The notes beneath the pieces were generated by a model. That model made no database searches. It saw nothing but the letters and a program-made list of their open reading frames with translations, and had not been told where the DNA came from. This document shows, piece by piece, positions 1 to 9,219 of a DNA stretch of 64,000 nt. Position 1 is the first letter of the stretch; each line of letters begins with the position of its first letter. The position numbers and the translations under genes were made by a program. The stretch covers positions 1,178,001-1,242,000 of the forward strand of contig NZ_JAQNDK010000004.1 of the NCBI RefSeq assembly GCF_028368935.1, written 5' to 3'. The stretch comes from Sorangium aterium. GTDB taxonomy: Bacteria > Myxococcota_A > Polyangia > Polyangiales > Polyangiaceae.

Positions 1-1650
1 GTGGCAGACTGGCTCGCCGAGCTCGTCGAGCGCGAGGTGATCGTCCAGAGGCGGCAGCCTGGCCGGGGCGGCGCGCACGGCGAGGGCTTCTCCTCCACGC
101 CGTCCGCGCGCGGGGGGCCCGAGCGCGACGCCTCGCCGGCGCGCCGGGCCGCGGCGCTCGATCCCGGCCCTCCGATCGAGGCGCGCGCGGACGATCCCGA
201 GTACAGCTTCCGGCACGGCCTCGTGCGGGAGGCGGCGTACGGGGCGCTGACGGAGTACGACCGGCGGCTCGGCCACCGGCTTGTGGCCGAGTGGCTCGAA
301 GGGGAGGGGAAGGGCGACGCGGCGGAGCTCGCGGAGCACTTCGAGCGCGGCGCCGAGCCGGGGCGCGCGGCGGCATGGTACCGGCGCGCGGCGGAGCAGG
401 CGCTGCGCGGCAACGATCTCCTCGCCGCGATTCGCCACGCCGAGCGCGGCCTCGCGTGCGGCGCGACCGGGGCAGAGGCGGGTGGGCTGCTCCTCGTCGA
501 CGCGGAGGCCCGCGTGTGGCGTGGCGATTTCGCCGTGGCCGAGCAGCGCGCGCTCGAGGCCGTCGCGCTGTTCGAGCCGGGCTCGCCGTCCTGGTACTCC
601 GCCGTGACCTGGGTGGTCATGGCCGCTGGCAAGCAGGGGGCCTTCGATCGCGTGGAGTCCTGGGTGGCGACGGCGCGGGGCGCGTCGCCCCGCGAGGGCG
701 CGCTGACCGGGAGGGACGTCTGCCTCGTCGAGGGGGCCAACTGGCTCGCCTTCGGCGGCCGCTACGCTGTGGCGGACGGGATCATCGAGGCCCTCGAGCG
801 CAGCGGGGAGGAGGAGCGGCCGCTCGACGTCGAGGTGCTCGCCAGGCTCTACGAGGCGCGCGCCATCCGCACCATGACCTCCGGCGATCTCGGCGCCTGC
901 CTCGACGGCATCGAGGCGGCGCTCGCGGTGTTCGAGCGGAGCGGCGATCGCCGCAACGCGTGCTCGCTGCGGGTGAACCTGGGCGCCATCACCATGGAGC
1001 TCGGGGACTACGAGGGGGCCGAGGCCGCGCTGCGCGCAGCGCTCCGCGCGGCGGAGCAGATGGAGCTCACGGATCTGGCCGCGTTCGCCCGCAGCAACCT
1101 GGGCAACGTGATGATCGCCCGCGGCAACCTCGACGAGGCCCGGCGGGTCGAGGAGGAGGCGATCGCGACGTTCCAGCGGCTGGGCGATCCGAGGGCCGAG
1201 GGGATCGCCCGCGCGTACCTCGGGAAGGCGGCGCTGCTCGCCGGCGATCTTGGCGCAGCCGAGGCCGAGGCCCGCGCGGCCGCGGAGCTCCTGCAGAACG
1301 CGCCGCCGCTGCGCGCGGCGGCGTGGGCCCTCTCCGCGCGCGTCCTGCTCCGGAAGGGCTGTCCCGAGGAGGCGCTCGCGCTCTCTGGCGACGCGCTCTC
1401 CCTCCTGGAGTCGCTCGGCGCGGTCGAGGAGGGCGAATCGCTGATCCGGCTCGTGCGGGCCGAGGCGCTCTTCGCGAGCGGCCGGCAGGACGAGGCGCTC
1501 GCCGCGATCGCGCAGGCGCGCCACAGCGTGATGTCCCGTGCCGGGCAGATCTCGAATCCTCGCTACCGGGATCAGTTTCTGTCTGCGCTCGACAACGGCG
1601 AGACGCTCGCGCTCGCGGCGCAATGGCTCGGCGACCGAGACGCTCCATGA
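1..1650 (+). CDS. C-terminal part of a large TPR-containing regulator (kinase/AAA-type ATPase family), truncated by the window edge
   Basis: The frame is open from base 1 to the TGA at 1648-1650, so the true start probably lies upstream. The first GTG could be chance. Around residues 68-100 the segment beginning YSFRHGLVREAAYGAL matches the end of the ATPase module found in large myxobacterial Ser/Thr kinases and LuxR/MalT-like ATPases, where a block of TPR helices follows. The rest (about residues 105-545) is Ala/Glu/Leu-rich paired helices with TPR-like spacing, for example SNLGNVMIARGNLDEARRVE and the copies around it. No kinase or DNA-binding domain is visible in this part, so the signalling output cannot be assigned. 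The family is inferred from the junction sequence and the TPR array. Confidence 0.65.
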   Translation: MADWLAELVEREVIVQRRQPGRGGAHGEGFSSTPSARGGPERDASPARRAAALDPGPPIEARADDPEYSFRHGLVREAAYGALTEYDRRLGHRLVAEWLEGEGKGDAAELAEHFERGAEPGRAAAWYRRAAEQALRGNDLLAAIRHAERGLACGATGAEAGGLLLVDAEARVWRGDFAVAEQRALEAVALFEPGSPSWYSAVTWVVMAAGKQGAFDRVESWVATARGASPREGALTGRDVCLVEGANWLAFGGRYAVADGIIEALERSGEEERPLDVEVLARLYEARAIRTMTSGDLGACLDGIEAALAVFERSGDRRNACSLRVNLGAITMELGDYEGAEAALRAALRAAEQMELTDLAAFARSNLGNVMIARGNLDEARRVEEEAIATFQRLGDPRAEGIARAYLGKAALLAGDLGAAEAEARAAAELLQNAPPLRAAAWALSARVLLRKGCPEEALALSGDALSLLESLGAVEEGESLIRLVRAEALFASGRQDEALAAIAQARHSVMSRAGQISNPRYRDQFLSALDNGETLALAAQWLGDRDAP

Positions 1651-1842
1651 GCTCGCGCTTCGCCGCACGTGGGATCTCCTGCTCGCAGCTCTTCCAGGAG
1701 CCGCGCGCCGCCCACGAGCGCGCCTGAACGGCCGTTTCCTCGCCGTTCTCACGACGTCGCCGCAGGTGCGGAATTTTAGGGTTCCTCCGGAAAAGTCGTT
1801 GAGGAAATTCCTGATGCGTGTTTCATTTGTGTGGAGGGGGCT

Positions 1843-2637
1843 ATGCAGTACCGTTTCAGACTCGCAATCTTGTTCCTGGGCCTGAGCGCCAACCATCTGC
1901 TGGCCTGTGTCGGCGAGGCGGACCCCCTGGAGGGAGACGGGGGCACGGCGGAGCAAGAGGTGGTGACGCGGAACGCGTTCACGAAGACAGCGCTCGTGGA
2001 GAGTGCGTTCGCGACAGACACGCTCGCCACGGAAGCGCTCACGGGCAACCCGCTGACGAGCGACGCGCTCGCGAGCAGCAGCGATGTCATGAGCGCGCTG
2101 CGCGATCCTCTGGCTCGCGAGTTCTTGACGTACGTGGCGGGCTGCGCGCTCCCGGAGGGGCAATCCGTGCAGGTCTCTCTGGACGGCGAGACGTATACCT
2201 TCGCGGGGAGTATCGGTCTCGCGCTCGAGTGGGGCCGAGCTCACGGGAAGTGCAACGCTCACTGTCAAGGCTGGGTCTCGGCCTGCATGCTGGCCAGGAT
2301 CAACCACCTCGGCGAGAGCGTGCCTATCTCGATGCGTGGCAAGCACAAGGCCCTCGACTCGGATCAAGCGGAGCGAGAGGCCTTTCCGAACCGAGAGGCG
2401 GCCTATTTCGGCGACCTCTTCGCGCCGGAGCAGCGCCGGTTCGCGTGCAAGTCGCCCGGCTCGACGCTCATCGGCCGCGTGTGCGGCGGGACGGGCGTCG
2501 ACACGCAGGGCTGCATCGTCGACGTCCTCGGCGACTGCGACGACATCTGCGGCGCTCCGACGTCGGACGGCAGCTTCCCGAACTGCGTTGGCGGTGGCCA
2601 TACGACCCCGACGACGGTGACCGTCTTCCGGGAGTAG
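1843..2637 (+). CDS. Secreted lipoprotein with seven pentapeptide repeats and a cysteine-rich C-terminal domain
   Basis: I do not recognise a named family. The ATG at 1843 is chosen because GGAGG (1833-1837) lies five bases upstream; a GTG at 1831 is also in frame. Residues 1-22 form a lipoprotein signal ending LLAC (Cys22). Residues 44-78 are seven uninterrupted five-residue repeats (NAFTK, TALVE, SAFAT, DTLAT, EALTG, NPLTS, DALAS), with Leu or Phe always at the third position. This is the A(D/N)LXX pattern of pentapeptide-repeat proteins. The remaining residues carry about eleven cysteines, including GKCNAHC and GDCDDICG, which suggests a disulfide-stabilised extracytoplasmic domain. Asn-Ala-Leu-Thr repeat lipoproteins of this kind are common in Sorangium-like genomes; their function is unknown. 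Confidence 0.75.
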   Translation: MQYRFRLAILFLGLSANHLLACVGEADPLEGDGGTAEQEVVTRNAFTKTALVESAFATDTLATEALTGNPLTSDALASSSDVMSALRDPLAREFLTYVAGCALPEGQSVQVSLDGETYTFAGSIGLALEWGRAHGKCNAHCQGWVSACMLARINHLGESVPISMRGKHKALDSDQAEREAFPNREAAYFGDLFAPEQRRFACKSPGSTLIGRVCGGTGVDTQGCIVDVLGDCDDICGAPTSDGSFPNCVGGGHTTPTTVTVFRE

Positions 2638-2860
2638 CGGGTCCTGGTTTCCGCCGCGTGGGCCTCGTCGGTGGCCAGCGCGACCGCCACGGGCTCCTCT
2701 CGGGTGCGTTCGCCAACGCGTGATTTTCCGGCAGCAGCAGCCGAGCCGGCTCCTCGACCGCGCCACCGCACGGTTCGCCGCCCGCTCCTTGCCACGGGCT
2801 GACGCGCTGCGGCCGCCTCCCCGCGACGGCTCGCCGCTTTCGTACTATGGTCGCGCCGCC

Positions 2861-4033
2861 ATGAAACGAAGGCTGCCTGCCCCGCTCGCCTGCCTGCTGC
2901 TCGCCGCCTGCGCCTCCTCGGAACCCCGACCGAAGGAGCCGCTCGGTCAGATCCCGGAGGCGACGACCACGGCGAAGCCAGAGTGGCTTCCCTTCCGCGT
3001 CCGCGCCGGCAAGAGCGTCGCCGCCGATCCGCGCGAGAAGCACTTCGCCGAGCTCCGCCAGCTCACCTTCGGCGGCGAGAACGCCGAGGCCTACTGGTCG
3101 CCCGACGGCAGGAAGGTCGTGTTCCAGTCGACCCGCGACGGGAACAGCTGCGACCAGCAGTACATCATGGATCTGGAGAGCGGCGAGGTGCGCCGGGTCT
3201 CGAACGGCCAGGGCAAGACCACCTGCGGCTACTTCCTCTTCCCTGCGCCCGCGGCCCCTGCCCAGGCGCGCGTCCTCTTCGCGTCCACGCACGCCGCCGG
3301 CGAGGCGTGCCCGCCGAAGCCCGACCACTCGCAGGGGTACGTGTGGCCGCTCGACGAGTTCGACATCTACACAGCGAACGCCGACGGCTCGGATCTCCGC
3401 CCCCTCATCCAGGGCAAGGGCTACGACGCCGAGGCGACCGTCGCGTTCGACGGCTCGCGCCTCGTGTTCACGAGCACGCGCGACGGGGACATCGACCTCT
3501 ACACCGCGAAGCTCGACGGCTCGGACGTCAAGCGCATCACGAGCACGCCCGGCTACGACGGCGGCGCCTTCTTCTCCCCCGACGCGACCAAGCTGGTCTG
3601 GCGGGCGAGCCGCCCCACCGGAGCGGCGCTCGACGACTACCGCGCGTTGCTCGCCAAGGGGCTCGTGCGCCCCAGCGCGCTCGAGATCTTCGTCGCGAGC
3701 GCCGACGGGCAGAACCCGCGCCCGGTGACGAGGAACGGCCGCGCCAACTTCGCGCCCTACTTCCTCCCGGACTCGCGGCGGATCCTCTTCGCCTCGGATT
3801 TCAGCACCCCGGTGGGCGCCCGGGGCATGCCCAACTTCGACCTCTACCTCGTCGACTCCGACGCGCCCCCGACGGCGGACGGCGTGCCGCCCGTCGAGCG
3901 CGTGACCTTCTACGAGGGCTTCGACAGCTTCCCGATGTTCTCGCCGACCGGCGAGCACGTCGTCTTCGCCTCGAACCGGTACGGCGCGAAGCCTGGCGAG
4001 ACCAACCTGTTCGTCGCCCGCTGGGTCGAATGA
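2861..4033 (+). CDS. TolB-like beta-propeller (PD40/WD40-like) lipoprotein
   Basis: A 390-residue protein starting at the ATG before MKRRLPAPLACLLLAACASS, a lipoprotein signal with lipobox LAAC. The mature part repeats the PD40 pattern of TolB propeller blades: YWSPDGRKVVFQSTRDG, FDGSRLVFTSTRDGDIDLY, FFSPDATKLVWRASR, FLPDSRRILFASD and FSPTGEHVVFASNRYG. Five or six blades can be counted. Known relatives are TolB itself and TolB-like lipoproteins that bind proteins or peptides in the periplasm; no enzymatic residues are evident. Its stop overlaps the start of the next gene (ATGA, 4030-4033), so the two are translationally coupled. It is not tolB proper, because no tol-pal genes are nearby. Confidence 0.85.
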   Translation: MKRRLPAPLACLLLAACASSEPRPKEPLGQIPEATTTAKPEWLPFRVRAGKSVAADPREKHFAELRQLTFGGENAEAYWSPDGRKVVFQSTRDGNSCDQQYIMDLESGEVRRVSNGQGKTTCGYFLFPAPAAPAQARVLFASTHAAGEACPPKPDHSQGYVWPLDEFDIYTANADGSDLRPLIQGKGYDAEATVAFDGSRLVFTSTRDGDIDLYTAKLDGSDVKRITSTPGYDGGAFFSPDATKLVWRASRPTGAALDDYRALLAKGLVRPSALEIFVASADGQNPRPVTRNGRANFAPYFLPDSRRILFASDFSTPVGARGMPNFDLYLVDSDAPPTADGVPPVERVTFYEGFDSFPMFSPTGEHVVFASNRYGAKPGETNLFVARWVE

Positions 4034-7000
4034 CCGCGTCGCCGTCGCGGACCCGCGCGCCGATCGCGCTCGCGTCGGCGTGCGCGCTCGCGGGCTGCTC
4101 GGGCGCCCCGGCGCAGCCGCCCCGCCCTGCCGCGGCCGCCCTCCCCTCGACGGACGCCGCGGGCGCGGCCTACACCTCGCCGGCGCGCTGGAGCTACCAC
4201 CCGGCGGCGCCCGACGCCGCGGTCGCGTGGGCGCCGTTCGCCGGTGCCGGCTGCGTCGTGGTCGCCCAGGGAGGGCAGCGATGGACGGTGACGCCCGATC
4301 CTCGGACGTCCGCGCCCCCGCCGAGCGCCGCCGGGCCCGCTGCGCAGGCCGAGCGCTGCGCCGGCCAGGGCAGGACGAGCGCCTCGCCCGCGCCCGAGGA
4401 GCTCACCGCGATCGTGCGGCGCTCGCCGGCCTCGTGGATGTTCGTCGGCGCGAGCGGCGCGATCTACGAGGCCTCCTCGCCGCTCGGCCAGCTCACGCGG
4501 GCGCTCTCTCCGCCCGAGCCGCTCCTGCAGGTCGCGGGCGCCGGCGGCTCGCTGATCGGGGTGACCCGGGGCGGCGGGCTGCTCCGGTGGCGCGAGGAGC
4601 TCGGCTGGAAGCCGGTCCTGCTCGACGGCGCCGCGGGGCAGGGCGGGGCCCAGCCGCGCGCCTTCGGCGTCGCCATGGCCGACGGCGGCCGCGCGCTCGT
4701 GCTCGCGCTGCCGGAGGCGCTGTTCGCCAGCGAGGACGGCGGGGGCACCTGGGCGCGCGCGCCGCTCCCGACGATGGGCCTCTCGCGGGTCGGCTCCCTC
4801 GGGGGCGAGCTCATCGCCGAGGGGCTCCTCGCGTCGGCGACCTGGGACCCACGGCGCACGCCTGCGTTCTCCCGCAGCGCGGCGACGCTCCCGCGGACGG
4901 ACGTCGAGCTCGACGTGACGATCCCGCGCGCCCCGTCCGCGTCCGCTGTGTCGCTCGGGCGGGCGGCGGTGAGCGGCGATCGCTACGTCGAGGCGGTCCG
5001 CCCGGAAGACGCCGGCGCGCCGTGGCTCTTCGCGAGCGGCCCCATCGAGGGGCCGCTCAAGGAAGCGGCCCTGCCGGGCACCGGCGACTGCGGGAGCATC
5101 AAGCTCGGCGCGAACGGCCGGCGCGTCGTCGCCGTGTGCGCCGAGCCGGACGGCGATCGCGTCGCGGCGCGGGTGCTCCGCAGCGACGATGGCGGCGGCG
5201 CGTGGTCGCCGGTCGCCACGCTGGAGACGCCCGACATCGACCAGGTCGGCGTCGCCGTGGCGCCCGAGGGCGCGGCGCTCCTGACCGGTGTCTGCAAGAC
5301 GAGCGACGGCGCGGACAGCTGCAAGCCGACCGCGCCGCTCCTCCTGACCCACGACGGCGCCCGCGAGGAGGATCGCGCCGCGGTCGTCCTCGCGGCGGCC
5401 CCCACGCTCAGCGCCCCCGCCGCGCTGCCCGCGTTCTCGGCGGACGGGCGCTCCGCGTATTTCCTCGGCTACCGCGGCAAGGACGAGCGCCTCGCGCTGT
5501 TCGTCTCGCACGACGGCGGCGAGACCTTCGCGCCGCGGCCGCTCGACGCGACCGCCGCGCCGCCGGCGCCGCGGGGCGACGGCGACGAGGACGAGGACGA
5601 GGACGCCGAGGGCGGGCCGGGCGACGGTCGATCGCCGGAGGGGTTCGAGATCGTCGAGGAGAGCGCGCTGCGCGCGGCGGAAGACGGCGCCGTCGGCCTG
5701 CTGCTCTCGGAGCGCGGCTCGCTCACGTACCTGACCGCCGACGAGGACGGCCGGGTGCTCACGGCGACGACCCCGCCGGCGGAGAGCGCGGCGCTCGCCG
5801 GCTTCGGGCGGCGCGTGCTCGCGCTCGCGTCGCGCGCGAGAGAGGGCGGCGACGATGTCGCGGCGCTCTGGGAGTCGCTCGACGGCGGCGTGAGCTGGGC
5901 GGAGCTCCCGGAGATGCCGGCGCTGTCGCGCGAGCTCTCCCAGGCCCAGCTCGCGATCGCGTGCTGCGCCGGCGGCTGCCTCTTCGGCGACGCGGCGACC
6001 CGCGTCGGCTGGGGCGGCCAGGCCGACGGCGCGCTGCCGCGCGCGCCGGAGCCGGCCCCGCGCGCGCAGCCTTCCGCGCGCACGCCCATCGTCTGCGAGA
6101 CGCTGCCGTCCTCGAAGTGGACGCGCGTCGACCATGTCGACTCGAGCGGCCTCGGCCTGCCCGACGGCGACGAGCTCTTGCGCGGCCGGTCGGTGTGGTC
6201 GTTGCTCACGCGCGCCCCGAGCGGCGCGGTCGACGTCGTCTCCGCGATGCTCCCCGAGTCCGGCGCCGGGGAGGCGCGGGTCGTCACGCGATCGCTGCTG
6301 CCCGCGGTGCCGGCGGGGCTCGGGCGAGCGCGGGTCGCGACCAACGTCACCTCCCAGATGGAGGGCTACGCCGTGGCGCGCCTGCGGATCCCGGGCGGCG
6401 CGGCGATGCCGGGGGCCCCGATGCGCAACGTCGAGGTCGCCTGGGAGAACTTCCTGGATGGCACCTCGGGCCGCGGCACGATCCTCGACGCCGGCCCGTT
6501 CGAGCTCGGCGACGTGAAGGTCATCCCCGACGCCGCGCGAAAGCCGCGCGCGGGCGCCCGCCCGCAGGCGGGCCCGGCAGGCGCCGCCTCGCGCCGCGCG
6601 CCGCCCCCCGACGACTTCTTCGATCCCGCGCTCCTGTCGGTCTCGCTGGGCGGGCTCTTCGTGAGGCCGCATTCCGCCAGCGCTCACTCGGCGCTCACGT
6701 TCTTCTACGAGCCGCCGGGGAAGCTCCGGCGCTTCGACTTCCCGTCCTGGCCCGCGTCGGGCCTTCACGGCAGCCTCGACGTGCGCGCCGACGCGGTCCT
6801 GGCGGACGGCCAGCCCTTCGGCGTGGGGATGGTCCGGCAGGCGTCGAACGGCCCGATGATCGGGATGCTGCTCGCCCACCGCCCGGCGCCTCCCGCCGGC
6901 GCGCCCGCCGCGCCGGGCCCGGGCGCCGAGTGGGCGGTCGACGCCGTCTCGGTCGCCCCGCCGGCGGATCGCGATCGGATCGTGCACACCGACTGGACCT

Positions 7001-7572
7001 ACGCTGGACGGTCGATCGGCGTGACGACGCTGGTCGCCGATCCAGGGCACGCGGTCGCGTGGTCGATCTTCCAGGCGTTCCGCGCGGATGGCACGCTCGG
7101 CCCCGCGCAGCCGCTGCCGACGCCGTTCGACCTCGGAGACGCGCCGCGCCCTTGCTCCGCCGCCGAACGCGCGGCGAGCGCGCGCCAGGAGGCGCCGTTC
7201 TTCCTCGGCAGCACGGCCTTGTTCCCGGGCACACGCCACCCGGTGCTCGTCGTCGATGCCGCTGGTCCCTCAGGCCCGCCCGAGGTCACGGTGCTCCTGA
7301 CCTCCACCCTGGTGCTCCACGGCACGCCTGCCGCGCCGTGCGTCGCGGGCTGGGAGGCGCGGGCGATCGGGCGGGCTCCCCGGTCCGCGATCATCCCAGG
7401 CGATCTCGCCCAGTCGTGGTTGTTCCGGACGGCGGCGGGCTCGGCTGCTGCTGCGGGCGGAGCGAGCGGCACGGCCGTCGAGCTCCGCCCGATGGTGTGC
7501 CGCTTCGATCCCGGCGCGGAGGTCCCGGAGGCGGTATGGAGTGAGCCGGGCATGGCGCGGCTCGCGCGTTGA
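4030..7572 (+). CDS. Very large lipoprotein with Asp-box (BNR/sialidase-like) repeats
   Basis: An 1180-residue protein whose ATG overlaps the stop of the TolB-like gene. The N-terminus MTASPSRTRAPIALASACAL leads to lipobox LAGC. Four Asp-box motifs (S-x-D-x-G-x-x-W/F) are visible near residues 234 (SEDGGGTW), 385 (SDDGGGAW), 493 (SHDGGETF) and 616 (SLDGGVSW). Such motifs sit in beta-propeller blades of sialidases, Vps10/sortilin-type and photosystem-assembly propellers. A run of Asp/Glu between 5581 and 5628 looks like a flexible acidic linker. No catalytic sialidase residues can be assigned, so a structural or binding propeller is more likely than an enzyme. It probably acts in the cell envelope with the TolB-like partner (inferred from coupling only). 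Confidence 0.8.
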   Translation: MTASPSRTRAPIALASACALAGCSGAPAQPPRPAAAALPSTDAAGAAYTSPARWSYHPAAPDAAVAWAPFAGAGCVVVAQGGQRWTVTPDPRTSAPPPSAAGPAAQAERCAGQGRTSASPAPEELTAIVRRSPASWMFVGASGAIYEASSPLGQLTRALSPPEPLLQVAGAGGSLIGVTRGGGLLRWREELGWKPVLLDGAAGQGGAQPRAFGVAMADGGRALVLALPEALFASEDGGGTWARAPLPTMGLSRVGSLGGELIAEGLLASATWDPRRTPAFSRSAATLPRTDVELDVTIPRAPSASAVSLGRAAVSGDRYVEAVRPEDAGAPWLFASGPIEGPLKEAALPGTGDCGSIKLGANGRRVVAVCAEPDGDRVAARVLRSDDGGGAWSPVATLETPDIDQVGVAVAPEGAALLTGVCKTSDGADSCKPTAPLLLTHDGAREEDRAAVVLAAAPTLSAPAALPAFSADGRSAYFLGYRGKDERLALFVSHDGGETFAPRPLDATAAPPAPRGDGDEDEDEDAEGGPGDGRSPEGFEIVEESALRAAEDGAVGLLLSERGSLTYLTADEDGRVLTATTPPAESAALAGFGRRVLALASRAREGGDDVAALWESLDGGVSWAELPEMPALSRELSQAQLAIACCAGGCLFGDAATRVGWGGQADGALPRAPEPAPRAQPSARTPIVCETLPSSKWTRVDHVDSSGLGLPDGDELLRGRSVWSLLTRAPSGAVDVVSAMLPESGAGEARVVTRSLLPAVPAGLGRARVATNVTSQMEGYAVARLRIPGGAAMPGAPMRNVEVAWENFLDGTSGRGTILDAGPFELGDVKVIPDAARKPRAGARPQAGPAGAASRRAPPPDDFFDPALLSVSLGGLFVRPHSASAHSALTFFYEPPGKLRRFDFPSWPASGLHGSLDVRADAVLADGQPFGVGMVRQASNGPMIGMLLAHRPAPPAGAPAAPGPGAEWAVDAVSVAPPADRDRIVHTDWTYAGRSIGVTTLVADPGHAVAWSIFQAFRADGTLGPAQPLPTPFDLGDAPRPCSAAERAASARQEAPFFLGSTALFPGTRHPVLVVDAAGPSGPPEVTVLLTSTLVLHGTPAAPCVAGWEARAIGRAPRSAIIPGDLAQSWLFRTAAGSAAAAGGASGTAVELRPMVCRFDPGAEVPEAVWSEPGMARLAR

Positions 7573-7732
7573 GCGACGGCGGAAAAACGACCGATGAAAC
7601 GAAGTCGACGGTGAGATGAAACGATCCCGGATCCTGGCTCGCGGTAACCTTCTAGCGACTCGCGTGTGCGCTTCGGTGCTTGCGTTCGCGGTCCCTGCGG
7701 CGATAGCCTGGCCTGCCTAAACGGGAGGCGGC
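7573..7732. other. Intergenic region upstream of pssA
   Basis: 160 bases without a credible gene. GATGAAACGA occurs twice (near 7592 and 7611). A GGGAGG ribosome binding site at 7723-7728 lies four bases before the pssA ATG. I see no clear terminator. Confidence 0.5.
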
Positions 7733-8551
7733 ATGATCCGGAAGCGACGGCGGTTCGAGCTCAGGAAGACGCTGTTCCTGCTTCCGAACCTGATCACGCT
7801 CTCATCGATCTTCTGTGGCTTCGACTCGATCCGGCGCTCCGCGACCGCGCAGTCGGAAGATGATTTCTACCGCGCCGCGCTGCTGATCGTCTTCGCGATG
7901 TTCTTCGACACCCTCGACGGGCGTGTCGCGCGGATGACGAAGACCCAGAGCGCCTTCGGCCTGCAGATCGACTCGCTGGCCGATATCGTCTCGTTCGGCG
8001 TGGCGCCGTCGATGCTCGTGTATCAGTGGACGCTGCACCGCTTCGATCTCGCGGGGCTGCTCGTGTCGTTCTTCTTCACCGCGTGCGGCGCGGTCCGGCT
8101 GGCGCGCTTCAACGTCCTCTCCATGGGTGAGGCGGGCAAGCCCACGAAGCCTTCGAAGTACATCGTCGGCCTCCCGATCCCGGGCGCGGCGGGCATCCTG
8201 GTCTCGATCGTGGTCGCGAACCACGCGGCCGCCGGCGAGATCGGCGGCGAGCGCTACGCGTCGGCGATCCTCGTCACCACGACGATCCTGTCGCTGCTGA
8301 TGGTCTCGACCATCCGGTTCCGCTCTTTCAAGGACCTCCGGCTCAACGTCCGGACGGTGCTCTTCGTGGCGTTCGCTGTCGGGTCGAGCGCGGTGATCTC
8401 GACGCAGCTGCAGCCTGCGTTCGTGCTCGTGTGGTTGCTCGGCTTCTACGTGCTGCTCGGGATCTTCGAGTCGCTCTGGCACCTGCCTGCGCGGCTCCGC
8501 GGCCTGCGGCGAGACTCGGTGCCTCCGCCCGGGGTACCCCCTGCGGCCTGA
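7733..8551 (+). CDS. pssA: CDP-diacylglycerol-serine O-phosphatidyltransferase
   Basis: A 272-residue integral membrane enzyme of phospholipid synthesis that joins CDP-diacylglycerol and L-serine to give phosphatidylserine, the precursor of phosphatidylethanolamine. The CDP-alcohol phosphotransferase signature DGxxARx8GxxxDxxxD is complete: it starts at Asp62 (DGRVAR) and ends with Asp80 and Asp84. The flanking hydrophobic segments fit six to eight membrane helices, and the short basic N-terminus followed by LLPNLITLSSIFCG is typical of type II PssA. The start has a GGGAGG site. The last codons and stop belong to a three-copy 16-bp tandem repeat that continues into the intergenic region. Confidence 0.93.
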   Translation: MIRKRRRFELRKTLFLLPNLITLSSIFCGFDSIRRSATAQSEDDFYRAALLIVFAMFFDTLDGRVARMTKTQSAFGLQIDSLADIVSFGVAPSMLVYQWTLHRFDLAGLLVSFFFTACGAVRLARFNVLSMGEAGKPTKPSKYIVGLPIPGAAGILVSIVVANHAAAGEIGGERYASAILVTTTILSLLMVSTIRFRSFKDLRLNVRTVLFVAFAVGSSAVISTQLQPAFVLVWLLGFYVLLGIFESLWHLPARLRGLRRDSVPPPGVPPAA

Positions 8552-8588
8552 AGCGCCTGCGGCCTGAGGCGCCTGCGGCCTGATGCGC
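8541..8588. repeat. Three 16-bp tandem repeats spanning the pssA stop codon
   Basis: CTGCGGCCTGA recurs at 8541, 8557 and 8573 with exact 16-base spacing; the units differ at one position (AAGCGC, AGGCGC, ATGCGC follow). The first copy contains the pssA TGA (8549-8551). This looks like a recent slippage-type expansion. Confidence 0.85.
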
Positions 8589-8664
8589 GTCGGCCCGGGC
8601 ACACCCCTGGCCGCCGGCATCGCGGCCCAACCGCTCCGGCTCATTTTTGAGTAGACTGCGGGAG

Positions 8665-9066
8665 ATGAAGAACCGCGTGTTCTTTCCGCAGGCCGCGCTC
8701 GACGACTGGATCGCGAGCGACCGCGTCGATCTGAACAACGACGAGCTTCTGATCAAGACCGAGGGCCGCCGCTACAAGATCATCGAGGCGATCCGCGTGC
8801 TCCGCGAGGTGACAGGCTCCGCGGACATCCACGAGGTCCTCGGAAGGGTCAAGACGCGCGCGTTCCTGCGGGAGCTCGGGGCGGAGATCCTCGAGGGGTC
8901 CATGATCATCGGCGACAACGCCTACGACGTGATCCCGGGGTTCATCGGCGCCCCGGTGGGCACGTTCGCCGAGCACCGCAAGGCCGCGCCGGCGGGGACC
9001 GCGACCAGCAGCAGCCCGACGAGCGACGAAGAGCTCCTGGCCGCGTTCCTCACCAGCAACCTGTAG
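8665..9066 (+). CDS. Conserved hypothetical cytoplasmic protein
   Basis: A 133-residue soluble protein that I do not recognise by name. It starts MKNRVFFPQAALDDWIAS; a TTG at 8647 in the same frame is a weaker alternative. The first 100 residues are well composed, with predicted helices and a segment IKTEGRRYKIIEAIRVLREV, then GDNAYDVIPGFIGAPVG. The last 25 residues are low-complexity Ser/Thr/Ala. There is no signal peptide or membrane helix. Codon use matches its neighbours, which supports a real gene. It lies between pssA and the haem operon, and nothing in the context fixes its role. Confidence 0.7.
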   Translation: MKNRVFFPQAALDDWIASDRVDLNNDELLIKTEGRRYKIIEAIRVLREVTGSADIHEVLGRVKTRAFLRELGAEILEGSMIIGDNAYDVIPGFIGAPVGTFAEHRKAAPAGTATSSSPTSDEELLAAFLTSNL

Positions 9067-9219
9067 CGGCGCCCCGCCCGGTTGCTTCGGCGCCTTCGCC
9101 GGCGCGCCGCGCCCGCCTCTCCCGGCGCTTCCGTGCTGTCGGGCCTGGGCCTACGAGAGTACGCCCCCACCGCTGCGGCCGGCGGGCCATCCCCGGTGAG
9201 GCAGGCTATAACGGGGGCC

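Noticed and set aside
2861-4033. tolB of the Tol-Pal system
   Set aside because: No tolQ, tolR, tolA or pal nearby, and the protein is a lipoprotein; only the propeller fold is shared.
3910-7239. 1109-codon open frame on the minus strand
   Set aside because: It is antisense to the Asp-box lipoprotein, has shadow-type Arg/Ala composition and no motif.
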